The notes under the pieces were generated by a model, which was not told the origin of the DNA, did no database searches, and was given only the letters and a program-made list of their open reading frames with translations. A program made the position numbers and the translations under genes. Shown here piece after piece: positions 1-10,926 of a DNA stretch of 64,000 nucleotides. The stretch lies in the NCBI GenBank assembly GCA_025024175.1, contig QCXZ01000137.1, positions 62,212,911 to 62,276,910 on the forward strand, written 5' to 3'. Positions within the stretch are counted from its first letter, which is position 1, and the number at the start of each line of letters is the position of its first letter. This DNA comes from Rhyzopertha dominica (lineage: Eukaryota; Arthropoda; Insecta; Coleoptera; Bostrichidae).

Positions 1-1246
1 TTATATGGACATATATGTATTTTCAGCCCATCCCGTACATATTATAAAAGTAGTACCCGCAAAAACAAAATTAGTTTTTATTCGTTTTGTATTGCATCGC
101 TAGAATAAAAACAATGCGTTTAGAAAGGCGTCATGATAATAACAAAACAGCAATAAACAAATGCTCCAACAATTGATACAACTTTAAAGATTTCGCGTTG
201 TCATTTGGAGGTAATTTGCGTATCTATCTAGCTCTGTGGAGACCGGTCGATGGTATTAACAAGCTAATTAAGTTATATAGCAGCNTACGAGCGCCACTTG
301 GTTTACTTACCTCCAAAATGTTTGTCAATCAACAAAAACCAAGATGGTTTACCGGAAAACTAATTACTATGAGAGCTCAACTACCTAAGGGTTGGTGATT
401 CATCCTCTAATAACACTAAGGCTCTAAAACGCCACCCCAAGTAATCACTCAAAGCAACACAAGATGTCTTTATTACTAGGATTTCCCTTACATATTTAAA
501 AATGAATTAAATAATATTGCAATGTAAATAAGAATAAGAATATTGAATAAAATTAATATCGGGCAATAATTCAGTTAAGTATTTTTAGTTTAATGAAAGT
601 AAGTGTGCATTAGTAATATCGTATGTCAAATTCTACATAAATATACGTCTTGTTTTTATTTGAGCGATAGCGATGGAGTACCGTTGGTATGTGTACACGT
701 ACGTTTACAAACGTTTACAAACTTTCTTTCCGAAAAAAAAAACAAGCGAACAAGTTATAGTTCAGCCTAAATTAAATGTTTATGGAGGTATTATATGAGT
801 CATTGTAATATCAATAAAAATGCAATCACTGTATTTTGGTCTCATGAAGTCTTGATAAACACTAGTTGAACGACGACAGCCTGAAGTAATTTCACACCCG
901 ACCTAAATATTGAAGAAGTTATTCCGCAAAATCTCGACAAAACCGCATAAAAACCGTCCATGTTAATTAGAAACTATTATTTTTCATCTGTCACGCAAGC
1001 AATGGGTTGAATCTTATGGGATGTTGAAATTCCTTCAATTCTGGACTGAGCTGGTTTGGTTCCCGTAAGGTGAGGAATCTCTGGTGCGTTCTATAGAATC
1101 TTCGGGAAACGTGTATGGTCCACGGCCAACGAAGAATCAAGAAACCAGCACAAGAAAGCGATTTTCCACAAAAGCTAGTCTAGACAATCAACCACGACCA
1201 ATTAGAACCATCTAAAGTGGGCTCCTATAAATACCAATATCAAACA
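1..1246. other. Gene-less AT-rich stretch
   Basis: No open frame, RNA gene or mobile-element end could be supported here. Short open frames around 198-398 contain an ambiguous base and have no recognisable motif. Confidence 0.5.
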
Positions 1247-1480
1247 CTGCATGTGGTGTAGTGGTTTATATCGCGGCTTGGATGAAGTTCAACCAATAAG
1301 ATGCGTTGATCAGATGGGATAAACTAAACACAGAACATTTAATCAAAGATAATTATCGCCTGAACTCATCGTAATAAGAGATGGTAATTGGGATAATAGC
1401 CCAATATATGTAATGAAATATCATTACCTGCTTTGACCGGAAATCGAACCCGGCATCCATGGGCGTACCGAAGGGGGGGG
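1247..1480. repeat. tRNA-related SINE-like remnant
   Basis: On the plus strand near 1252-1275 there is an A-box-like stretch (tggtgtagtggttta), followed about 30 nt later by a B-box-like gttcaa. On the minus strand, 1430-1455 reads as a T-arm (gccgggttcgatttccgg). This looks like the Pol III promoter of a tRNA-derived SINE, possibly two heads in opposite directions. A G-run follows at about 1474. No cloverleaf can be folded, so this is not a functional tRNA. Family not recognised. Confidence 0.3.
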
Positions 1481-1494
1481 GGGGGTGCGTTTTA

Positions 1495-2092
1495 ATAATG
1501 TTAGTTATCCATCGAGTCTCTTTCCCTGGGAAGTAAAAATTACTACAATTGTATCTTTAGCACCTATACATATGAACTGCCAGCTTAAATTTCTAAAACT
1601 TCTGGTGAGAGAAGTTGAAGTTGTACTAAAAGCGCATCGGTTAATAAATTAGTCTTTGATATGTGTTAATTCTGAATCAGAAATCGTGGTCCTATTAGTA
1701 AAACTTTTAAGGTGGAATTTATGTTCCTTTGGTACTTCGTATGATATCATTATACATTATGTGGATCACAGATCTTTATTCTCCCGAATTAAATGTATCA
1801 GCTCATTTTTTTAAACGCGAGAGCAATGCAACTGAATGCGCCTCACCTATTTGAGTTCATCAATAACGGAATTAGTAATAAAGGGGCTTTGTATGATTAG
1901 TGTACATAGAAAACATATAAATAATTTGGGTCTTTATTTCACAGAAAATGTTTTAAGTCACCTTGCAGAAAATCCACGAAGATTATTCATGGAATACATA
2001 CTTAATTAATTACTTAAGTACCTATATCTTATAAACATTTATTATTTCTATTTATGTTGAATTATACTCTANAGGACGTTCCTGCTTTGCCC
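1495..2092. repeat. Dispersed repeat, copy A
   Basis: This stretch is highly similar to 62491-63058 in the same orientation. Shared blocks include agtctctttccctgg, gtatctttagcacctatac, aaaagcgcatcggttaat and ctttgtatgat. Both copies end near a ggacgt..ctgctttgccc-like block. Neither copy has coding capacity. The family is unknown; copy B lies inside a hAT-like element. Confidence 0.7.
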
Positions 2093-2519
2093 CTCCCTAG
2101 ACCAAAAACTGGGTACGCGGTTTTGTGATGAAAACATTTTCGCACCACACCTGTTTAAAATCGTACCAAATACAAATCTAACGGCTCGTGAAACCGCACT
2201 GACTAGTTTTAACACGGCTTATACATCAAGCAGCTACTTCACTCTCGGCATTGTCCATGTTCGAAATATTACAGCCAAATGAGATTTATATTCGCTTGCA
2301 TTTATCTGTTGTCCTGATCTGACTACTGTAGTCGCTATTGGGACGAGACTGAGGGCAAATGCATAGTCTAGTATGCGCGAACCTTAATTTGGCTTCGAGT
2401 TGCATAGACTGGCCTGCAAACAGCAGCCAAAAGATAGCAGCCTATCTGATGGTATTTTAATTTTTTGAATATATTCAATATTTTCGGTGATATTTAGGAA
2501 CAACCGTTTTCTTTAAGTG

Positions 2520-2960
2520 ACGCTTTTTTGCTAATATCTTCTAAACAGTTTGCTGCCCCGAAAATTTATAAGGGCGAATAATACTCGCAGTAATACTACT
2601 AATCACATACTAAAACAAACAAAAAATAAAAAATACAAATTTGCAAAAACGGTACTTACCATCCAATTTCACACCCCCTCCGATACCCTACTTACCCCAA
2701 AAACAATAGGTCGCTTTGGGTAGTTGAGATTTATATGTATGCCAAATTTCAAGTTCATATGCTAAGTCTTTCGAAAGTTATCGCGTCTACAAACAAAACC
2801 AGAGACACATAGACACACATTTTTTTGTTCAAATTTGTTTTTTACGTTTTCGGCTATTTTAAAGCGATTGAGCAAATGAAAATTTTTGAAATTTTTTTCG
2901 CGATACAGTACGTTCCATCCGTTGGATGTGGAAGTAATAATGAAGCGTGCTTACCAAAAT
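2520..2960 (+). repeat. Possible non-LTR (RTE-like) 3' tail remnant
   Basis: The text around 2730-2815 (atgccaaatttcaag, then gttatcgcgtctacaaac and acacatagacac) resembles the 3' tails of RTE-type LINEs in insects. No coding part is attached. The resemblance is from memory and is not tested. Confidence 0.2.
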
Positions 2961-3003
2961 TATGTAGTCGGGTTTTGAAAAGCAATCATCTAGTATTTTA
3001 TTA

Positions 3004-3031
3004 GGTTGGCAACTAAATTTTGTCAGTTTTT
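3004..3031 (+). repeat. mariner left terminal inverted repeat
   Basis: This 28-bp arm pairs without mismatch with 4255-4282. TA at 3002-3003 is the target duplication. Confidence 0.9.
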
Positions 3032-3138
3032 GACATAACGCCTTTGTTTAATGTGACATTTACATTTTGTTTTCTGTATTGGATAAAGAAATTTGTTGCG
3101 GTCAGTTTGGTATATTATATTATACGATTCCGTTTAAT

Positions 3139-4196
3139 ATGAGTCTGTCACGTGCTGATATCCGAAAGCTCCTCAAGTATGAGTTTTTGCGGGGCGCCAA
3201 TGCGCCGACGGCCGCAGATCGCGTTAACAAGGCCCACGGACCGAAAACGATTACTGAGCGAACAGCACATCGGTGGTTCTCCAAGTTTAAATTGGGAAAG
3301 ACGGAAGTTGAGGACCAGAAACGCAGTGGTCGGCCGAAAACCATCGATTGGGCTGGTGTCCGCAACACCATCGAAGAGGATCCGACGTTGAGTACTCGCG
3401 ATTTAGCTCATGAATTTCGCTGCAGTCATCAAGAAATTGGGAAAATTTTGCGTGCCGAAGGTGAGTCTTTCATTCTGTTAAAAAAAAAGCTGAAGTCTTT
3501 TGTTTTCCAGGCAAGAAATGGGNGAAAGGCCGATGGGTGCCCCACGAGCTGACAGACGCCCAAAAACAGAAACGCGTCGAGGTGGCCAAAAAGCTTCTTC
3601 GCCGGCAACGCCGATCACCGTTTCTCAACTCAGTGATCACTTGCGATGAGAAATGGGTGCCACTCGTGAATCGTGAGCGCCGCAACCAGTGGCTTTCGCC
3701 TGGTCAAAGACGCAGTGGCACGCCGAAACCTGACTTTCGAGCTCCAAAGGTGATGTTGTGCGTTTGGTGGGACCGACGCGGGCCAATTCACTGGGAATTG
3801 ATGCCAAAGGGCCAAACACTCACGGCCGAGGTGTACTGTGAGCAATTGGAGCGGGTTCGACGCAAACTCCGTAAGCGCCGCATTCCCGTGATTTTGCTTC
3901 ACGACAACGCCAAACCCCACACAGCTCGTTTCACGTCCAATAAGTTGGTGGAAATGGGCTGGGAGGTGCTGCCACATCCGCCGTATAGTCCAGACATCTC
4001 CCCCACAGACTACCATCTGTTTCGGAGCCTACAACATCAAATCAAGGGCAAGAAATTTAATAATCGTGAGGAGATTGAGCATTGCCTCACGGAGATCTTC
4101 GCGTCGAAGGGCCGTGCTTGGTACGCCCGTGGCATCGGCCATCTTGAAGACCGATGGCAAAAATTAATAGAATCACGTGGTGAATACTTTGAGTAA
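3139..4196 (+). CDS. mariner transposase, two exons (3139-3460, 3511-4196)
   Basis: A cut-and-paste DDE transposase of about 335 residues, the usual mariner length. The start at 3139 (MSLSRADIRKLL) was chosen because similarity to mariner N-termini begins there; the frame is open upstream to 3067. The N-terminal half is the paired helix-turn-helix DNA-binding region with the conserved SGRPKTID linker. The second exon carries WVPHEL, the first catalytic Asp in CDEKW, the second in LLHDNAKPH, and the third in YSPDISPTD with 34 residues between the last two, the D,D34D signature of mariner. Exon 1 ends in phase 1. A 50-bp segment with gtgagt at its start and ttttccag at its end separates the exons, and removing it restores the frame exactly. 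Without splicing the frame terminates at about 3552. This is seen in the sequence; splicing itself is inferred. Confidence 0.88.
3461..3510 (+). other. 50-bp GT-AG intron inside mariner transposase
   Basis: The donor is gtgagtc and the acceptor tgttttccag. The length (50 bp) is not a multiple of three, and only its removal joins the two open frames in phase. Such a short intron with a T-rich acceptor is typical of nematodes and short for most insects. Confidence 0.75.
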
Positions 4197-4254
4197 CCCG
4201 TTATTTATAAAATTTGTTTCTATTATTTCGTTGTTGTTTAAATAAATGTTGTTG

Positions 4255-4282
4255 AAAAACTGACAAAATTTAGTTGCCAACC
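4255..4282 (-). repeat. mariner right terminal inverted repeat
   Basis: This is the 28-bp inverted copy of the left end. TA at 4283-4284 completes the target duplication. Confidence 0.9.
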
Positions 4283-4284
4283 TA

Positions 4285-5250
4285 TTAAGACCCTGCTTTA
4301 CACTGTGCGTGTCTAAAGGCTTCTCCCCTCATCTCACATTTTGGACACTTTATCCTAAATGTTGGAATAATATGGAAATGACATCTCTTTAAAGGTGATG
4401 TGTTTTCTCATAAACTTCAAGATAGCACCACAGTAGCTACCAAGTTTTATAACTTATCTTTGCAAGCTCTTAACAGGCACTTTATAAAATTCAGGTCGAA
4501 CAAACCATGAGGGTATTGGTCTGAAAAGGTTTCAATATCACATTCTTAACAAACGAAACAACTAGGAGTGACCTTTAATACAGAGTGCGGTACACCGTCT
4601 TATAGGTGTTTTCAATAGATGGGACGTTAGGAGGTGTATCTAGTGCTCAAAGTAATTTGTAGGACAAGATTGTAACAGAAACAGACATAATAATGTAATA
4701 ATGATATTCGTAACAAAAAAAAAACCGTTATGAAAGCACAATGCAGCAGAAGGAATAATTGACACGGACAAATGATATCGCCCAGTGGCTACTTATGTTT
4801 TGAAACTGAAAGTTTCTTAAGTCAGTAATGGATTGCCGAATATCAGTTTTTTTAAACACAATTGTTTAGGTACACGAAGTGTAATATAACCTTATTGCTA
4901 TTTCGCCACCTTGGACTCTCAGAGAAAAAAAATGGCAGGATTGTCTGATATAAAAATCTTATCTTTGTTGACATGTAACTTTAAAAATTTCGGTTTTCTG
5001 TCATTGATTATATACGTTCAGCTATGCCACCTAACTGATTATACCTATTACATACATAGAAGGGACTGCATTCATTCCTAAAAATCATAAAATCTCCGAG
5101 GCTTCAAACAAGATTTNACTATATAGTCTTGTCTTGAAGTTATTACCGCAGTCTGTGTCTTTGACTAGGTATCTTAGTTGGTTTTTAGAACATAAGTGTC
5201 AATTGAACTCACTTTTCAACGAAATACATTAACAAAACGCATTTTTAAGC
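4285..5250. other. Gene-less AT-rich stretch
   Basis: No coding frame, RNA gene or repeat end recognised. Confidence 0.5.
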
Positions 5251-5253
5251 AAA

Positions 5254-5259
5254 TTTATT
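5254..5259 (-). promoter_or_regulatory. Polyadenylation signal after RBX1-like gene
   Basis: AATAAA on the minus strand, six bases after the TAG stop codon, would give an extremely short 3' UTR. Confidence 0.5.
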
Positions 5260-5265
5260 TCATTC

Positions 5266-5601
5266 CTACTGCCCGTATCTCTTAAATTCCCACTCCTTGT
5301 TGTCTAACGGGCAAACCTGCTGCGTCTTCAGCCACCTAGAGATGCAGTGGAAGTGAAATGCATGATTACACACTCCCCAAGCCACCGTGCACTCTCCCGC
5401 TTGAGCCTGGTTCGCTTGGCACTCGATGCACAGGTCCATTATATGGTTCCTGCAGATAGCACAGTTCTCCACCGCTATGTCCCAGGCCCACATCGCGACG
5501 GCATTCCATTTCGTCACTGCGAAACGTTCATCCGCTCTTGTGGAATCACTGGGTCCGGGTTCCACAACATCGTCTTCTTCTACTTCCATTTCGGTGGCCA
5601 T
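5266..5601 (-). CDS. RBX1-like: RBX1/Roc1-type RING-box protein, intronless
   Basis: This 111-residue protein is the size of RBX1, the RING-H2 subunit of cullin-RING ubiquitin ligases that recruits the E2 enzyme and works in cytoplasm and nucleus. Residues 1-25 are an acidic variable tail. Residues 30-46 ([17 protein letters not shown]) are the strand that inserts into the cullin. The zinc ligands are all present: C47, C50, C58, C61, C71, C78, H80, H83, H85, C86, C97 and D100. The long C-terminal block is nearly invariant in animals. Relative to the common form, the loop before C71 is changed and shortened, and the C-terminus reads KRYGQ. The start has a good context (catcATGGCC). RBX1 is usually multi-exon, so this uninterrupted frame suggests a retrocopy; it has no disabling change. 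No long poly-A tract is visible. A single-exon host paralogue is the alternative. Confidence 0.93.
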   Translation of the reverse strand: MATEMEVEEDDVVEPGPSDSTRADERFAVTKWNAVAMWAWDIAVENCAICRNHIMDLCIECQANQAQAGECTVAWGVCNHAFHFHCISRWLKTQQVCPLDNKEWEFKRYGQ

Positions 5602-6146
5602 GATGCTCGCAGTGTTCTTGGCAGAGGAACGCCGTGCTCATTCCTTTGGCTTACACGTGTTTCCGCGCACGGGGGATTTTGACACTTGAATTGACAGATT
5701 GTTTCCAGAAAAAATCAGATGGCTCGTTTGACGTAAGTGTTCAGCAGGGGCAGTTCATCCTTACTAATGACATAACTATACAGTTCTAGGATTTTTCGAC
5801 TTATTTTTTTCTTTGTGGCAGTTTTCCATTAAAACCTATTGTTATTTTTTAATATATAATTATTATATCTATAGCTTTAGGTTTAGCAATGTTCGTATGA
5901 GGAGGCATCTTGTTGCTTTTTACACACAAATTCGACAGATATTTATTTAATTTGTATCTCCCATAAAATATATAATATACTTAATGTAGTTTCCAAGTCA
6001 TATGTTATCAGATATAGTGCGAATCACTTTTTCGATTCGACCTCAGTGTACATTTTTTTGTTTAATTATGTAGAAACATTATTGTTTGGAATTAACGCCA
6101 TATGCAACTTCTTGCAGTTCTTCAACTGGATCATCTAGAAATAGCA
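5602..6146. other. Upstream of RBX1-like gene; no further gene seen
   Basis: The first 100 bases are GC-richer and could be the 5' UTR of the RBX1-like gene. Beyond about 5700 the DNA is AT-rich with no recognisable feature. Confidence 0.35.
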
Positions 6147-6154
6147 CTAAGAAC

Positions 6155-6895
6155 CAGTGATGGGCGTGTAGAATACTCCATGTAGATTACGCCATTATCT
6201 ACGCGTAAACTATGTAATATTCTCCTTTAAAAGTCTACTGTAGAAAATAAAATTATGTAGATAAACAGCAAACTAGTAATATTTAGTACTTTTAACAGCT
6301 CCAAATGTATATAATTGTATATTATTATTTTTGTTGCTTCCTAACTAAACAAAATACTACTTCGTTGTAATTAAAATAACTAGACACACGTTAAACAACA
6401 ATAACTTGTTTCGGCATACAGTTGTTAGGGCCAGAAGGCACAAGCGTGCTTTGGAGCCCTCAATCGGTCAATGGGTTCTTAAATAACTGTAAACTATGAT
6501 TTTATTACCTTTCTTGTCTATAAACGGAAGAAGACGGGCTATTGATATGCTACCTATTATACCTAATATACTTGTAGAAGAAAAGACTTCGAAACGCAAG
6601 TTTTGTCCCAAAGAAGTAAGAAAACCGTTTGGGTATTCTGATGACTTACTAAAATAAGTTATGCAAATTTGTAATATAATTATTAAAAACCTGCAGTGCT
6701 TTAAAAAATTTTAAGAATTGACCCATAAAACAGGGAAATTGGAACAAAATAATTTGCACAATACACTTAATATACAATAGCCATAATATACTCGTCTCAT
6801 ATTTTCTACTCAAAATCTACGCCAAAACGCTTTATCTACATTTTCTACGCGGGTAATGTAGAAAATTATAATTTACGCGTAAACGCCCATCACTG
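6155..6895. mobile_element. hAT-like non-autonomous element, copy 1
   Basis: The 741-bp element begins cagtgatgggcgt and ends with the exact inverse. It is flanked by a perfect 8-bp duplication ctaagaac (6147-6154 and 6896-6903), as hAT transposons make. Subterminal tracts rich in tctac/gtaga repeat inwards from both ends. It has no coding frame. Two relatives in this window are 56998-57712 and 61143-63203. Confidence 0.9.
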
Positions 6896-7356
6896 CTAAG
6901 AACACGCGACATCAATAATCATATATCCAACGTCCAACGTAACATTATGGTTACTAGAGAAGACAGGGATCCCACAACGCGTCTACCATTTTATATGTAC
7001 ATATACACAATGTAACTGACAGAGTACATGGAGAATATTCAAGCTCACGAGTAAGGTGTCTCGGGAAATAAATTCGACAAGTGACAAACTATATCCCATG
7101 CTTACATTAGACATTAACCGTATTTCGTGCAAAAGGCATGACTGCACGTTCAACGGACGGGAACCATTTAATTCAGACTGGACCATGAGACATTGAAAAT
7201 CATTAAAGATGTTGACGACGAGATACAACAAAAGCTTTGAAGAGAAAGTGGAATAAATACCTCATAACACGACGTAACAGGCCCGCAGAAAGCCTGACCA
7301 AATAAACTTATATACTGAATATAATTTCACACCAAACTATGTTATGTATTTTATAA

Positions 7357-7719
7357 TTATATTAGTCTAGGTAAATCCGCCGTTGACTTGTTAGCAAGTA
7401 ATTTACACAATCGTTCAGAAGCTGTAACGTTACATGGAAAGGTTTCCCATGTTAGATATATTAACAGCGAAGTATCATAGAGTTCTACTTTTGGGCCTAC
7501 ATTTATCATATACACCTTTTCACTTTGAGTCCTTTGTGAAGTTATGTTATCTACACTGCTATGCAGACGATACTTAAATTTACAAACGCTTTTGTAAGGC
7601 TTATTTTTAAATCCACTAAAGATAAATGATTTTTGGTCGCAAATCTGAGAGATTTGAACAAAAAATGCAATCCACATTACAAGAAATTGAAATGCAGTGC
7701 TTGCTACCTTGGTACTCAT
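7357..7719 (-). CDS. Hypothetical ORF with signal-peptide-like start
   Basis: This 120-residue frame opens with a hydrophobic N-terminus (about residues 10-25: FQFLVMWIAFFVQISQ) that resembles a secretion signal. It then runs into a polar, Cys-containing region. A weak splice donor (gtaaat) lies near the codons for SERLC at about 7406, so it could be a first exon. I do not recognise the protein. The surroundings are AT-rich with no supporting exon, so chance is quite possible. Confidence 0.15.
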   Translation of the reverse strand: MSTKVASTAFQFLVMWIAFFVQISQICDQKSFIFSGFKNKPYKSVCKFKYRLHSSVDNITSQRTQSEKVYMINVGPKVELYDTSLLIYLTWETFPCNVTASERLCKLLANKSTADLPRLI

Positions 7720-8250
7720 ATGTCTAAGATTCCAAAATCCTTATTATACGCTAAAGCTTATTTATCAAAGTGTACACATTTGCAAAGAAATATGAACAAA
7801 TATTAGCAAATAGTCTGGTAATTTCACAACTTGATTAGTATATATGGTCAATGTCTGAAAGCTGCTGATAAAATCAAAGTTCGGAGATTGTATAAAATGC
7901 ATGTCACACCTTGGATTTACAACTATGTCATACCGTGTAAGCGACGTTTTGGTCATCTATGTGGTTTATTTAATAACCCTTTGCTTCAAGATGTTAAGCA
8001 GTATCATATTTCTTGTGTTCAAAAAAAGTTAAGGAATATTTGTTTGACAGCTAAAGGAATATATCTTAAAAATTGCCTGTTTCCTTTTTATTCGTATTTT
8101 TTTCAGTTGATTGCTAGCATGTGCTTATGTATCCCTGATCTTAGGTCCTTTTATTTATTCGCTAGTTTTTTTTTGCTGAAGTTATGTGAAATGGCAGCTG
8201 CGGTTTTCTTTCTGGGAACTGTTAACTGGACTTTTCCTCCATCAGAAGAT

Positions 8251-8312
8251 AAAAAATAACGTAGATTATGACTAACTAGAAAGTTAGTCATAATGTAGGT
8301 ACGTTATTTTTC
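8251..8312. repeat. Imperfect hairpin of about 28-bp arms
   Basis: aaaataacgta..ttatgactaact is followed after a 4-base loop by its near-exact inverse. No T-run or adjacent RNA gene explains it; it may be the end of a decayed inverted-repeat element. Confidence 0.5.
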
Positions 8313-9210
8313 TATTCAACGGTTTCCTAATAAAGACAATTACCACAGTTACACTCAAAAAGGATGTATCTTCCTTAGTTTGAAAAAGACTTTATCCATA
8401 CTCTTAGACCTATTCCTTGGAGGAGCTATCAAAAATCCCGTAACGCCGACACCTGTAATGCTTTTAAGTCGTTAGGGAATAAGTTGCAAGAGAGTATTTC
8501 TTGTTTACACGCCGCGAGTTATAGGTACTTTGCTTAAAAACTTAAAAAAACGGAACTAAAAGCAAACTTTGACCTCTGTAATAAAGAAAGTTATAATGAC
8601 GCTGGAAATATTGCCTACACAAATATGCTGAATATGACTTTAATTGCGCAGGATGAAGCTTGTGCTGAAATGGAAAAACATATATATTTAGAAATTTATT
8701 CAACCATCTGAAAACATTATACATGATCAGTTCAAACTTTTACAAACGTACACTTAGTAAAACGAACACATTGAAATTTGATCACCTATACTTTAGCTAC
8801 GAAGAAAATTGAATATCCATCTACTAAAGGCTTTTTCTACGGATTTGTGTTGAGAGACAGAGTGTTTAAGCATAACTTACCAGTTCAATTCTTGTTTTAT
8901 GACTTCCTTTATAGAAAATTTGGAAAATTGATCGTAAGCATTCACCTATGACCATACACAACGGAACAGAAATACCGAAATAGACTGGGATTGTTATTGA
9001 TGGGAGTTAACCTGCAATACCTTTAAGACGAACAGACCCCGAAGTAATAATTGACTGTACGAGAAATGTGTAATTATGTTACGAATATAGTAGCTACAGT
9101 AACATCTGTTGTCATTTTCTCGACTCACAAGCAGAGAGTAGCTTGAAAACAAGCTGATTATTTTGAATCTGTTTTGATTCACGAGATTTGTTAGATAGCT
9201 CTGACGATCG
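8313..9210. other. Gene-less stretch upstream of the Penelope remnant
   Basis: If the remnant at 9220-9558 was once complete, its reverse transcriptase would have lain here on the plus strand. I could not recognise any RT motif. Confidence 0.35.
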
Positions 9211-9219
9211 TGGAAATTC

Positions 9220-9558
9220 AATACTTTGAACAAAAGCGACAATCATCTAGTAAAATGCACGCAATGTGATGTTGTATACAAAGAACAATCAGGCGGAGCT
9301 ATTATAAATAGAATTGAACAACACGTTGAAAATCTAAACCCAAATAAAGACACAACGGGTTTTGCTGGCCATTACTTCAAAAATAATTATTGTTTAGATC
9401 AAAACAACAACCAAATATTACATTGTGAAAGAAAAGGTACAAAGCTAAACCTTTTAAAACAACTCGAACTCGCATCTGATATTTACCAAAATTATAATGT
9501 CGACCTTCAAACCCAAGTGAGAAGCTATTACGAGGAAATTTTACTACTTTTATAAATA
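9220..9558 (+). pseudogene. Penelope-like element, GIY-YIG endonuclease remnant
   Basis: The open frame of about 110 residues resembles the C-terminal GIY-YIG nuclease of Penelope-like retroelements. A degenerate NKS-D/G-N..LVKCTQCDVVY stands where the normal protein has NKSGVYKL.C..C..VYIGQ. It then has QSG, a conserved Arg-x-x-x-His spacing (NRIEQHVENL), FAGHYFKNN, and the C-terminal KGTKLNLLKQLE block. The first catalytic Tyr-containing motif is damaged (DNH for GIY; YKEQ for YIGQ), so the enzyme is dead. The attached reverse transcriptase is missing or unrecognisable. Family assignment rests on motif order recalled from the family. Confidence 0.6.
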
Positions 9559-10918
9559 TATGTGCTGCTTTGGTCTATTCGTACTGATGCACACTGTCGA
9601 ATGATTATTATGGAATAATTCTGTACAGCCCTATTTAATTTTTACAACGTATGTTAATGATATTTCCGAGTTGGTCATTCAACAATTATTGGCTTTTATA
9701 TAGCTGACATGCTATCTTGATTTGATATTACAAAACAAATTGGATTTATGTTTAACTGAAGACTGAACTTCGGCTCACATATTCGTTTCCTATACATGTT
9801 ATATAAAATTGGGTTTTATTATCAAGTATCGGAAAGAGAAAGGCACTATTAACCCACGCCACTGGAACTGCTATGTTCCAGTTTAGATCGTTCAAACTAA
9901 GCCATGCTTCTTTCATGATGGATATTGTATCCACACTGGTAGCTTAAAACGTGTTTAGCGGCAATTTCTTAAAGTATCATTTATTTCTGGTTTACACATT
10001 ACCTTATTTTTAATTATGTACTTTGTACGCTTGTAGGTACCTCAACGTGTAATTGATTCCTGAATTACTTGCGTTTCCACAAACCTACGTTTAGGAGAAG
10101 TCTGCAGTTTAGCGTGGGAAAATAGGTCTGAAGCCTAAATACAGCTGCTTTAGTTCAAAACAAAGTTGCACAAAAAAGAAGTATTGACTTTTTGTGCTTC
10201 AGCTACAGCGAAGTCTTACAGGGAAATGGTAATTTTTTCAGTGTGCTAATGTATTATACCTGCCACCTACATAAAATATATTGCTATGGCTGACAAGCCT
10301 TCTACGTGCTAACTTATTTTCATACGTATTACTTTAATTCCATCTTAAAACCATTAAATGGCATTCTTTGCTTGCATATATGTAATATCTGCTGTAATCA
10401 TTAAAATTATGAATGTTTATTTTCTATTATACATACACTGATATATATCAAGAAATAATTGTAATGATCTTAAAGAAACCATATTTATAAATTATAAGTC
10501 CTGACAAGTTGCTGCTGTTAAAAGTGATTTATTATTATAGGGTTAATAAATCCGCATCCACACTAATGTAAAAATTACGAGTAAAATTTAATAGTCCTGT
10601 AAAGTGGTATTTTGCTAAACAGGTTTTGCTTCAATCTAATAAAGGATTGGTTATGACTATAAAGCCCAGTTTACGGGATTCTAACCCTCTCTATTTGTTT
10701 GGTAACTACTAGTTGTACTAACATCTTTCGATAAATATCCTTTGAAAAGAATAAAGCAATCGACAAGCTTTATTATTGACGTTAAGAACTATTAGAAAGA
10801 GACAAGTGAATTCGCTATAATTATTAAGGTATTATACATATTCTGATAGAGTATTATGTGTTTCTATGCACGTTTGAACGCAATCTCAAAATCTTCACAA
10901 AGAATATAATGTATAGGT
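9559..10918. other. Gene-less AT-rich stretch
   Basis: No supported gene. A 60-codon frame at 9752-9934 on the minus strand has a hydrophobic middle but no recognisable motif. Confidence 0.45.
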
Positions 10919-10926
10919 GTGCAGTC

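Larger units (their letters stand above)
3004..4282 (+). mobile_element. mariner element, near complete, with intron-split transposase
   Basis: The element is 1279 bp. It is bounded by a 28-bp perfect terminal inverted repeat beginning ggttggcaactaaattttg, and flanked by TA on both sides (3002-3003 and 4283-4284), the normal Tc1/mariner target duplication. It encodes one transposase on the plus strand. Its coding part is clearly more GC-rich than the surrounding AT-rich DNA, which suggests recent arrival from another genome. One ambiguous base (3523) lies in the coding region. The catalytic triad is intact, so the copy could be active if the intron is spliced. Confidence 0.93.

Noticed and set aside
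9752..9934. Minus-strand frame with hydrophobic AVPVAWVNSAFLFPIL, considered as a GPCR TM7 exon
   Set aside because: It lacks the NPxxY motif, and its weak splice signals do not match the phase needed after the 19970-20061 exon.
10640..10680. Minus-strand FIVITNPLL resembling TM7 of the GPCR
   Set aside because: A stop codon follows at once and there is no open frame upstream.
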